Shown here: in pieces, positions 15,446 through 21,889 of the stretch
Layout of the letters: the number at the start of each line of letters is the position of its first letter
How positions within the stretch are numbered: position 1 is the first letter of the stretch
NCBI GenBank assembly: GCA_947177495.1
Contig: CAMWUS010000001.1
Span: forward strand, 1-29,326
Source: an uncultured Clostridia bacterium
GTDB lineage: Bacteria > Bacillota > Clostridia > Christensenellales > Borkfalkiaceae
DNA: 29,326 nt
Direction of reading: 5' to 3'
The notes under the pieces: model-generated
Seen by the model: the letters and a program-made list of their open reading frames with translations, nothing else
What the model was told of the DNA's origin: nothing
Database searches by the model: none
Translations under genes and position numbers: made by a program

Positions 15446-16504
15446 ATGCCCAATTTTTACAGGGACGTGCTCGACGGCGTGCCTACGGCGGCAATCGTTG
15501 TCGATAAAAATTTCAAAGTGCGGTATACCAACCGCGCCTTTCGGGAGTACTTCCGCTCGCAACGCGCGCGCGGAAGTTTTCGCGATATTATTTCCTGCGG
15601 CGAGCATGAGTCCGCTTGCGGGAAGGGGGTAAAGTGCGTATACTGCCCCATGCGCGGCGTGTTTTCCGACGCGCGCAAGGCGGGGGGGAAAGCCTTCCGC
15701 AAACTCATCGTGCGCGGCGACGGGGAAGATCTATCGCTTACCATTAAAATTCAACCGCTCGGGAAGTACTATCTCGGCATTGTAGACAATGCTTACGAAA
15801 CGGAAATTGCGCGGGAGATGTACAACGCGCAGGACATTCAACAGCGGCTTTTGCCGCCCGCACGCGGCGGGAACGGCACGCCGTATTCTTTCTTGTACAT
15901 TCCCTGTCGGGAAATCGGCGGCGACTTGCCCGACGTGTATCAAGTGAACGGCGACACGATGGGACTGCTTGCCGACGTTTCGGGCAAAGGTATTTCCGCG
16001 GGTATGCTTTCCGCATTCGTAAAAGCGGGTTGGGACAGGAGCGAGCCTTCGCCCGCCCGTGCCATTCGCGGACTGAATGCAAAATTTCAGGAGCTCAATT
16101 TGGACGAGCGTTCCTACGTGACGGGGGCGGCAGTCCGTATCGACCGCAACCGCCGCGAAATTATTTACAGCGTTGCGGGGCACAATGCGCCGTTGCTGTT
16201 AAAGAGCACGCTCGGCATCGACGAAATCGTGATGAATTCCCCGCCCGTCTCCACTTGGATTCCCGACTTTTCGTACGAGGACAGGGCAATCGGTTATTCC
16301 TCGGGCGATATCTTGGTCATGCTGACCGACGGCGTTTTGGAGAGCCGAAACGCCAAAGGGGAGCAATTCTCTTTGGAGCGCGTAGAGGGCATATTGCAAA
16401 AGTCGGAAAACGCGGAACGCTTTATCGAACGGCTGAAAGCGGTGCTGAAAGAATTTTGCGGAACTTTTGCCGACGACTTGACCGCCGTCGCGTTTGATTT
16501 GTAA
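15446..16504 (+). CDS. PAS domain - SpoIIE/RsbU-type PP2C phosphatase with four-Cys cluster
   Basis: A 352-residue cytosolic sensor phosphatase. Residues 1-118 form a PAS domain (PTAAIVVDKNFKVRYTNRAF) with an inserted cysteine cluster: Cys51, Cys58, Cys64 and Cys67 (CGEHESACGKGVKCVYCPMR). The C-terminal half (about 125-352) is a PP2C-like SpoIIE domain: GGDLPDVYQV with metal-binding Asp160, LLADVSGKGISAGM with Asp177, SVAGHNAPL, LMLTDGV-like LVMLTDGVLE, and FADDLTAVAF (Asp343/Asp344). Such phosphatases dephosphorylate anti-sigma-factor antagonists in partner-switching pathways. No antagonist or anti-sigma gene is nearby, so the target is unknown. The cluster resembles cysteine-rich segments seen in other bacterial PAS domains and may bind a metal, Fe-S centre or haem (inference). 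Coupled to dagK by a one-base gap. Confidence 0.88.
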   Translation: MPNFYRDVLDGVPTAAIVVDKNFKVRYTNRAFREYFRSQRARGSFRDIISCGEHESACGKGVKCVYCPMRGVFSDARKAGGKAFRKLIVRGDGEDLSLTIKIQPLGKYYLGIVDNAYETEIAREMYNAQDIQQRLLPPARGGNGTPYSFLYIPCREIGGDLPDVYQVNGDTMGLLADVSGKGISAGMLSAFVKAGWDRSEPSPARAIRGLNAKFQELNLDERSYVTGAAVRIDRNRREIIYSVAGHNAPLLLKSTLGIDEIVMNSPPVSTWIPDFSYEDRAIGYSSGDILVMLTDGVLESRNAKGEQFSLERVEGILQKSENAERFIERLKAVLKEFCGTFADDLTAVAFDL

Positions 16505-16521
16505 GAGAATTAAAATCCTTT

Positions 16522-16730
16522 CCGCGAGGCGGGTTACCCGCCGCTGCGGGACGGCATTTGTCGAACTCATTCGACTTATACAGGAAGGGTGAATGCGGGC
16601 GGAGTAAATGGTGCGCCCTTAAAAATCCGCCCGCAGAGTGGAAATACTCGTCTGTTAGCGCGGAGCGCGTGCAGACGCGGTTTCCCTCAAATCACGAACT
16701 TTTCTTTGCGCGTCAAGCAAAGAAAAGTGT
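16522..16730 (+). other. hairpin-rich intergenic region, possible structured RNA or repeat element
   Basis: The 238-base gap between the phosphatase and phosphodiesterase genes contains at least five hairpins in series. These are GGCGGG-TTA-CCCGCC (16528-16542, with an outer CCGC/GCGG pairing to 16522-16549); GTCGAA-CTCA-TTCGAC (16560-16575); TGCGGGCGGA paired with TCCGCCCGCA (about 16594-16635); CGTCTG paired with CAGACG (about 16649-16677); and CTTTTCTTTG paired with CAAAGAAAAG (about 16699-16727). None has a T tract, so they are not ordinary terminators. A 62-codon open frame (16558-16746) crosses it but has no ribosome binding site. I cannot match it to a known RNA class. Confidence 0.5.
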
Positions 16731-16742
16731 GAAGGAGTTTTT

Positions 16743-17279
16743 ATGAAGAAAGTTGTGATTGCTTCCGATATTCACGGTTCGGCGTATTACTGCCAAAAGA
16801 TGAAGGAGCGTTTTTTGGAAGAGGGCGCGGGAAAGCTCGTGTTGCTCGGCGACTTACTTTATCACGGTGCGCGCAACGCTTTGCCCAAGGAATACGATAC
16901 GCTTAAAACTGCGGAGATTCTCAATTCGCTCAAAGAGCACATTGTGTGCGTGCGGGGCAACTGCGACAGCGACGTAGACGGCATGGTATTGGAATTTCCC
17001 ATTCGCGCCGAGTTCGCGCTTCTGCCGCTTGAAAAGGGGAGTTTGATTTTTACGCACGGGCACTTGCAGCCCGCCGTTTTGGGCAAGGACGATATTCTCG
17101 TAAACGGGCATTTCCACGTTCCCGCGTTCGAACAGCGCGAAAATTACCGCTATGCAAATTGCGGATCGGTGTCCATTCCCAAAGAAAATTCGCCCCATTC
17201 CTACCTTGTACTTGAAGACAACGTTTTGCGTTGGAAAAACGTTGAAACGGGCGCATGCTTCCGCGAGGAACGCATTTAA
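16743..17279 (+). CDS. yfcE: YfcE/MJ0936-family metallophosphoesterase
   Basis: A 178-residue cytosolic, metal-dependent phosphodiesterase. The calcineurin-like motif series is complete: DIHGS at 9-13, GDLLYHG at 36-42, GNCD near 73-76, the lone histidine in FTHGH near 100, and NGHFH near 119. Length and motif spacing match E. coli YfcE, which hydrolyses phosphodiesters in vitro but whose physiological substrate is unclear. A GAAGGAG site precedes the ATG. It may be co-transcribed with dagK and the phosphatase through the hairpin-rich gap, or be separated by it. No own promoter was seen. Confidence 0.9.
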   Translation: MKKVVIASDIHGSAYYCQKMKERFLEEGAGKLVLLGDLLYHGARNALPKEYDTLKTAEILNSLKEHIVCVRGNCDSDVDGMVLEFPIRAEFALLPLEKGSLIFTHGHLQPAVLGKDDILVNGHFHVPAFEQRENYRYANCGSVSIPKENSPHSYLVLEDNVLRWKNVETGACFREERI

Positions 17280-17310
17280 GGCGATTTTGCATAAAATTTA
17301 GGTAAAAGGC

Positions 17311-17339
17311 TTGACAACCTGCGCAAATGATACTATAAT
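17311..17339 (+). promoter_or_regulatory. perfect-consensus sigma-A promoter
   Basis: TTGACA (17311-17316), 17-bp spacer, TATAAT (17334-17339): every consensus base is present. It drives a 77-residue membrane protein with a leader of about 135 bases. Confidence 0.93.
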
Positions 17340-17480
17340 GAAATTGCAAAACCAAGAAAAAGAGTTATCAGATAGGTTATTGAAAAAATTACGCGATAAT
17401 ACTTTGTGTGCGGAGAATTAAACGGTAATTACATTTGTCGGAATGATAAATGTTTTATAAAAAATTATGGAGGAACAAAA

Positions 17481-17714
17481 ATGTCAGTAGTAAGCGGTTT
17501 CAAAAGTTTGCCGAGGCTCATTCAGATTATTCTGCTCTTAATCCCCGGCGTGAACTGGGTGACGGAGATTGTGGTTCGTGTATCTGCGGCACTTCACGGA
17601 AAAGCATTTGCACAAGTTATTTTTGTGATATTAGCCATCCTTCCCACAGGTATTATCCTTGGTTGGCTTGACTTATTCTCTTGCTTATTCCGCAAGAAGT
17701 TAATTCTTACTTAA
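17481..17714 (+). CDS. small two-helix membrane protein, unknown function
   Basis: A 77-residue protein with two hydrophobic segments (about 11-31, RLIQIILLLIPGVNWVTEIV, and 41-66, FAQVIFVILAILPTGIILGW) and a short basic C-terminus. The helix-turn-helix layout with Pro-Gly-Val-Asn-Trp in the first helix and Gly-Trp-Leu-Asp in the second looks like a small membrane protein family of gut Clostridia, but I cannot name it with certainty. The ATG at 17481 has a strong GGAGGAAC site; the longer frame from 17406 lacks one. It stands alone between a perfect promoter and a strong terminator, which suggests high expression. The DNA is more AT-rich than the flanking genes. Confidence 0.75.
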   Translation: MSVVSGFKSLPRLIQIILLLIPGVNWVTEIVVRVSAALHGKAFAQVIFVILAILPTGIILGWLDLFSCLFRKKLILT

Positions 17715-17732
17715 TTTCTTAAAAATGACACA

Positions 17733-17773
17733 TTAAACAAGTCCGAATGAAGGTTCGGACTTGTTTAATTTTG
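17733..17773 (+). terminator. terminator of the small membrane protein gene
   Basis: AAACAAGTCCGAA (17735-17747) and its complement TTCGGACTTGTTT (17754-17766) form a 13-bp stem, extendable by two A-T pairs, followed by TTTT. Confidence 0.88.
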
Positions 17774-17801
17774 GCAACAAATGATTGTTTTCATAATGAA
17801 T

Positions 17802-17847
17802 AAATAAAACAAAAGCGCACTGCCTTGCTTGCAAGGTATAGTGCGCT
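17802..17847 (-). terminator. terminator of the leftward dehydrogenase-cls-HAD genes
   Basis: On the minus strand AGCGCACT (17847-17840) pairs with AGTGCGCT (17821-17814) around an inner CCTTG/CAAGG stem, followed by the T-rich tract TTTTGTTTTATTT. It lies 72 bases beyond the HAD stop codon. Confidence 0.85.
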
Positions 17848-17919
17848 ATATTTATGTGGGAAAATTTCCTATGGGAACTACGGTAATTCTCGCGTCTTTT
17901 TCTTTTGCTTTATGTATTG

Positions 17920-18711
17920 TTACATGTCCAACAGTTCGCGGATTTTTAAAATCACGCCGTTGTCGTCGTTGGAGGGCACCGTTTGCCCGATTTGCTCTTT
18001 GAGCGGTTCGTATGCGTTTTCGGGAACAAACGCTCGCCCGCATTCCAAGAGCATTCCGTAGTCGTTCATGTGGTCGCCGAACGCGACGCACTCTTCGCGC
18101 TCCAACCCGAAGTGTTTACGCAAAAAGCGAACGGCTTCGCCCTTGTCCGCCTCGGGTGCGGAAACGTCGCACCAATCGTAACCCGAAAGAATGGTGCGCA
18201 AATGCGGCAAACGCGGAGGCAAAAGCTTCATGCAGTGTTCCGCCGCCCCGAGTTCGTCGTATACGGCAATCTTGCAAACGTCCTCTTTCCCGATTACGCC
18301 GTCGAGATTGTCGACCTCTTCGCAGGCGGTGTAAGCCGCGCGCGCATAGGTGCGGAAGGGCTCTTCGCGGTTTTCGATGTAAGCGGAGCGAACGCCGCAT
18401 AGCATGGGATAGAGGTGGGGAATGGCGCGGATCTCGTCGAGTGCGCGCTTGATGTACTTGTTGGGGATAGGGTCTAAGAAGAGGGTTTCGCCGCGGTATT
18501 TCACAAGCGCGCCGTTCTCGCAGATGAACGCGACCTTGTCGGCAACGGGTGCAAAGAATTCCAAAAGGCTTGCGTATTGCCTGCCGCTCGCGGGAGAGAA
18601 GATCACGCCTTTTTCGCACATTTTTTCTATGAGCGGAAAAATCTCCTGCGGGAGATTTTTTTCGCTGTCGAGCAACGTTCCGTCCAAATCGCTGGCGATG
18701 AACTTGATCAT
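17920..18711 (-). CDS. Cof-type HAD-IIB phosphatase
   Basis: A 263-residue cytosolic sugar- or cofactor-phosphate phosphatase of the Cof/YidA group. Motif I DLDGTLLD is at 8-15 with the nucleophile Asp8, motif II is the Ser in SPASGRQ near 40, and motif IV is GDHMNDYGML near 217. The C2B cap lies between them. AGAGGAAAG precedes the ATG. It starts 27 bases after cls, so it is probably the last gene of that unit. The substrate cannot be told from sequence in this family. Confidence 0.9.
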   Translation of the reverse strand: MIKFIASDLDGTLLDSEKNLPQEIFPLIEKMCEKGVIFSPASGRQYASLLEFFAPVADKVAFICENGALVKYRGETLFLDPIPNKYIKRALDEIRAIPHLYPMLCGVRSAYIENREEPFRTYARAAYTACEEVDNLDGVIGKEDVCKIAVYDELGAAEHCMKLLPPRLPHLRTILSGYDWCDVSAPEADKGEAVRFLRKHFGLEREECVAFGDHMNDYGMLLECGRAFVPENAYEPLKEQIGQTVPSNDDNGVILKIRELLDM

Positions 18712-18738
18712 AAACTTTCCTCTTGTAAAAGTTTTTCG

Positions 18739-20163
18739 CTATAAGAATGGTAAAAAGAGCTGTACGAACATGCGCGCAATGCGCGTAAAAAAGCGTTCGC
18801 GGGGGACGGGCGTTCCCGTTTCCCACGCCTGCGAAAAATCGCGCTCCACGTCGGCGGCAAACGCTTCGTCCCGTGCGAGCAGTCCGCATTCCGCCTGCAA
18901 ATACAGGCTTCGGTAATCGAGGTTATAGGAGGATACGAAAGCGTATTCTCCGTCCGCCGTCGCGCACTTGGCGTGCAAAAATCCGTCGGTATATTCGCGT
19001 ACCTGTGCGCCCGCCTTTTGAAGTTCGCGCGCAAAATGGCGGGTAAGCAAAAAGGGCAGTTTTTTGTCGGGGATATGCGGAATCATTAACCGTACTTCCA
19101 CCCCTGCGGCGACTGCACGTTTGATTTCGCGTATCAAAATGCCGTCGGGTGCAAGATAGGGGGTGAAAAAAGTAACGCTCTTTTTTGCGGAATTTACAAG
19201 CGTGCTCACCGTGCCCGCACCCGCCCGCAATACGCAGTCCTCGGCATTGTCGGCAATCACCGCGCAGGGAATGTGTTCCTTTTCGCTTTTTGCGGGGGAA
19301 GGCGGTTGCTTGCCGATCGTCTTTCCGATGAGCTCCGCAAATACGGCGGCGGGCTGCCCCGTTACGCGCACGGCGGTATCTTTCCAATTCCCGAACCGTA
19401 TCTTTTCGCCCGTGTATTCGTCGGCGAGATTCACGCCGCCCGTGTATGCAATCGCGCCGTCTATTACGGCGATTTTGCGGTGGTTGCGGCGGTTGACGGC
19501 GCGCAGAGCCGTGGTGAGCGGGCGCGCTTCCTGCGTATGAATGCCCGCCGCGTTGAGTTGGCGCACGTCCTTTGCGGAGAGCGTGAGCGAACTGCCGAAG
19601 CCGTCGTATAAAAGGCGCACGTCTACACCCTCTTCCGCCTTTTTGCGCAATGCGAAAAACAGACGGTTAAACAGCGCGCCGCGCGCAACGATATAGTATT
19701 CGAGCCAAATATAAGATTGGGCAGAGAGGATATCGTTTAATAGGGCGCGGAAGCTTTCTTTTCCCGTGGGGAAATAACAAATCCCGCTTGCGCGGGTAAT
19801 GCGGGAGCCCGTGAAGGGTGCGGCATATGCCGCCGCTTTTGAAAGGATACCGTCTTCGTCCTCGTCAGAGTAGGGCAACGGGGTTACCGCGCGGGGCTTT
19901 CTACGCCATAAAATACATAAAATCGCCCCCGTCCAGGGGAGCAGGAGCAATAACACGAGTTTGGAAAGCTTGCTCTCGGGCGTATCGCACGAGAGGACGA
20001 CGGCAATTCCCGTGAACAGGGAAACAAGCCGTTCGAGCGCGGCGAGCGGAGCGAGCCACCGCGGAAGATAGAGGGCGAGCAGGGCAATCCCCGCCGCCCA
20101 AAGAAGCGCAATCAGCGCGCACGGAAAGAGTTTTCCGCGCAGAAAATTCCGTACTTTTTTCAT
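18739..20163 (-). CDS. cls: cardiolipin synthase-like phospholipase D family protein
   Basis: Makes cardiolipin from phosphatidylglycerol at the membrane. The 474-residue protein has hydrophobic N-terminal segments (about 14-34, 38-57 and 68-86) and two phospholipase D domains. The first HKD motif is NHRKIAVIDGAIAYTGG (near 226-242). The second is HAKCATADGEYAFVSSYNLD (near 407-426). Both have the His-x-Lys-x4-Asp core, so the active site is complete. No Shine-Dalgarno sequence is evident before the ATG. It lies 41 bases after the dehydrogenase stop, possibly in one transcript with it. Some such proteins have other phosphatidyl-transfer roles. Confidence 0.88.
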   Translation of the reverse strand: MKKVRNFLRGKLFPCALIALLWAAGIALLALYLPRWLAPLAALERLVSLFTGIAVVLSCDTPESKLSKLVLLLLLPWTGAILCILWRRKPRAVTPLPYSDEDEDGILSKAAAYAAPFTGSRITRASGICYFPTGKESFRALLNDILSAQSYIWLEYYIVARGALFNRLFFALRKKAEEGVDVRLLYDGFGSSLTLSAKDVRQLNAAGIHTQEARPLTTALRAVNRRNHRKIAVIDGAIAYTGGVNLADEYTGEKIRFGNWKDTAVRVTGQPAAVFAELIGKTIGKQPPSPAKSEKEHIPCAVIADNAEDCVLRAGAGTVSTLVNSAKKSVTFFTPYLAPDGILIREIKRAVAAGVEVRLMIPHIPDKKLPFLLTRHFARELQKAGAQVREYTDGFLHAKCATADGEYAFVSSYNLDYRSLYLQAECGLLARDEAFAADVERDFSQAWETGTPVPRERFFTRIARMFVQLFLPFL

Positions 20164-20204
20164 TATGTACAGCGCTGCTTGCGTTGCCCCGTAAGGGGGA
20201 AATT

Positions 20205-21215
20205 TTAAAGCAACTTAATGTAATCGAAGCTCATGGTGTCGCGTTCCTCGCGGGAGACGAAGTCGCGAATGAGATTGCCGACTTCGTTTTCCTTTGCGGA
20301 ATGTGCGGTAAAGCAATCGATATTTACCGCTTTTTGCGCGAACAGGTTGATTGCGTTCGTTAAATAGTCGGCGCAGTTGGAAATGCATTCCACGGTGAGC
20401 TGTTTTCTAAGCGCCGTGTTCAAATCCATGCGGACGTCGCAAGGGGGGAGCCCCGTTACCACGACGCGCCCTTCGTGGCGGCAGCAGGAGAAGGGAAGCT
20501 CGGGATCGTTACCCGAAGCGCCCGTTACGAATACCGTTCCGTCGGCGAGCCGTCCGCCCGTTACCGCGCCGATATTGTCTAAAAGATCTTCGTCGGCGAG
20601 CGCGGTGTAATAAATGCCCGCGTTGCGTGCGAAGTTCAAGCGCGAAGCCTTTGCGTCTACAAGCATGGGCGAGGTCTGCTGATAAATAAGCAATTGACTG
20701 ATGAGAATGCCGAGAATGTTTGCGCCCACGACCGCGATATGCTGTCCCTTTTGGGCGTCGAGAATATCCACCGTCGCCTTGGCGAACGCTACGTGGTGCA
20801 AAAGGAGCGCTTGCTCGTCGCCCACGGAGTCGGGCAGAGCGGTCATTTCATCGGGAGAAAGATACACGATGTCCCGCATGAATCCGTCGCAGGAGCGACC
20901 GCAGGTCAAATAGTCGTCTTCGGAGAAATCCTTTTTCGCCGTGCCCGTATCGGGTGCGGGGAGAAACGCGTGCAGTACCACGCGCGTTCCCTTGGGGAAA
21001 AACGCGTTGCCGCCCTCTTCCGCAATGATGCCGATTGCAAAGCACCCCGGAATAATGGGGTATTTGATTTTCGCTGCACCGCGCAGGACTGCGATGTCGG
21101 AATCGCACAGTAAAACTTTTGTTACGCGAACTTTGAGTTTGCCCGGAACAGGTTCGGGCAAAGGTTCGTCCGCACGGGTAAGTTTTTCCGCGTCGGTAAG
21201 TTTCCAAACGTTCAT
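20205..21215 (-). CDS. MDR-superfamily (alcohol dehydrogenase-like) protein with altered zinc sites
   Basis: A 336-residue protein with the GroES-like N-terminal fold and a Rossmann domain (AVVGANILGILISQLL near 162-177). In place of the normal Cys-Gly-x-Asp zinc site it has LLCDSD at 35-40 with Cys37. The usual Gly-His-Glu is replaced by PGCFAIG (Cys58 where His is expected). The four-Cys structural zinc loop is missing; only Cys at TCGRSC (about 104-108) remain. It may therefore be zinc-free, differently metallated, or have lost dehydrogenase activity. The family fold is clear; the substrate is not. It is preceded by AAGGAGG and a hairpin-rich leader and is first in the leftward series with cls and the HAD gene. 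No codon bias unlike the neighbours is obvious. Confidence 0.78.
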   Translation of the reverse strand: MNVWKLTDAEKLTRADEPLPEPVPGKLKVRVTKVLLCDSDIAVLRGAAKIKYPIIPGCFAIGIIAEEGGNAFFPKGTRVVLHAFLPAPDTGTAKKDFSEDDYLTCGRSCDGFMRDIVYLSPDEMTALPDSVGDEQALLLHHVAFAKATVDILDAQKGQHIAVVGANILGILISQLLIYQQTSPMLVDAKASRLNFARNAGIYYTALADEDLLDNIGAVTGGRLADGTVFVTGASGNDPELPFSCCRHEGRVVVTGLPPCDVRMDLNTALRKQLTVECISNCADYLTNAINLFAQKAVNIDCFTAHSAKENEVGNLIRDFVSREERDTMSFDYIKLL

Positions 21216-21219
21216 AAAG

Positions 21220-21370
21220 CCTCCTTCACAAATTTTCTTGTAGCCAAGAAAATTTTGTGAGCTTGTAACTTTGTTCTTTCAATCAATATACAGGAGCGTT
21301 GCGCTCTTTATTTTTATAGGTATGCAGTAAATAGCGTTTCGCTTAGTATCTGCATTTTCGGATAGATTAT
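21220..21370 (-). promoter_or_regulatory. structured ~155-nt 5' leader of the MDR dehydrogenase gene
   Basis: Read leftward, the leader contains ATGCAG/CTGCAT closing a hairpin (21355-21322) with an inner AGCG/CGCT stem, a GAGCG-CAA-CGCTC hairpin (21306-21294), and a 14-bp hairpin with one bulge (21259-21227) that ends right at the AAGGAGG ribosome binding site. This could control translation or anti-termination. I find no T-box TGG-ACC motif or other riboswitch core that I recognise. Together with two promoters, this accounts for most of the gene-free stretch 21216-21564; nothing else was seen there. Confidence 0.45.
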
Positions 21371-21376
21371 AGGGAT

Positions 21377-21405
21377 ATTATACCCCTTTCGCTAAATTTT
21401 GGCAA
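21377..21405 (-). promoter_or_regulatory. promoter of the MDR dehydrogenase gene
   Basis: On the minus strand TTGCCA (21405-21400), 17-bp spacer, TATAAT (21382-21377). Confidence 0.75.
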
Positions 21406-21495
21406 GCGTTTGCACCTGAAAACCCGATTTTCGCTCCTTGGGCGGAAAATTCCGCGCGGGGGCGTTAAGTTTTTTCGTTTGCGCCGCCAAATCAG

Positions 21496-21524
21496 TTGAC
21501 GAACGCAAAAAAAACGGATATAAT
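21496..21524 (+). promoter_or_regulatory. promoter of rpmE
   Basis: TTGACG (21496-21501), 17-bp spacer, TATAAT (21519-21524). The leader to the ATG at 21565 is about 34 bases, with GAGGTG as ribosome binding site. Confidence 0.82.
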
Positions 21525-21564
21525 AAAGTATGCTATTTAGAATTTCCGAGTGAGGTGAACGAAT

Positions 21565-21768
21565 ATGAAAGCGGATATTCATCCCAAATACCACGAAGTA
21601 ACGGTCGTTTGCGCCTGCGGCGAGACCTTTAAAACGGGTACCACCAAGGACGTTGAGATCATGAAGGTTGATATTTGCAGCAAGTGCCACCCGTTCTTCA
21701 CGGGCAGGCAGAAGCTTGTCGATACCGGCGGACGTGTGGATAAGTTCAAAAAGAGATACGGTATCTGA
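21565..21768 (+). CDS. rpmE: 50S ribosomal protein L31 (zinc-binding type)
   Basis: Large-subunit protein that bridges to the 30S subunit. The 67-residue protein has Cys16, Cys18, Cys38 and Cys41 (CACGETF and CSKCHPF), which is the zinc-binding C+ form, and the FTGRQKLVDTGGRVDKF signature. The length is typical. It heads the cluster with the DUF1385-PrmC fusion and prfA; a partial terminator lies between. Confidence 0.97.
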   Translation: MKADIHPKYHEVTVVCACGETFKTGTTKDVEIMKVDICSKCHPFFTGRQKLVDTGGRVDKFKKRYGI

Positions 21769-21796
21769 GCGGGGCGCGAAAGCGCGCCGTACCCCA

Positions 21797-21828
21797 AACA
21801 GCCTCCGAAAGAAGAGGTTGTTTTGTTT
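21797..21828 (+). terminator. terminator or attenuator after rpmE
   Basis: AACAGCCTC (21797-21805) pairs with GAGGTTGTT (21814-21822) through nine pairs including one G-U, followed by TTGTTT. A GC hairpin without T tract (GGCGCG/CGCGCC) lies just upstream, near 21774. The stem is moderate, so some read-through into the fusion gene is likely. Confidence 0.55.
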
Positions 21829-21889
21829 ATTGTGGCGTTTTGAAAAGAACGAACATAATTAGAGGGAATATTTCAGAGGCTATAAGAGA

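Noticed and set aside
16558..16746. 62-codon open frame between the phosphatase and phosphodiesterase genes
   Set aside because: No ribosome binding site, covers several hairpins, overlaps the next start codon and resembles no protein.
14578..17279. Lipid kinase, phosphatase and phosphodiesterase as a new nucleotide-signalling or defence system
   Set aside because: Each gene has a common housekeeping or regulatory homologue; no cyclase, effector or toxin is present.
17338..17421. 27-codon open frame in the leader of the small membrane protein gene
   Set aside because: Its ATG overlaps the -10 box, so the main transcript would not contain it, and it has no ribosome binding site.
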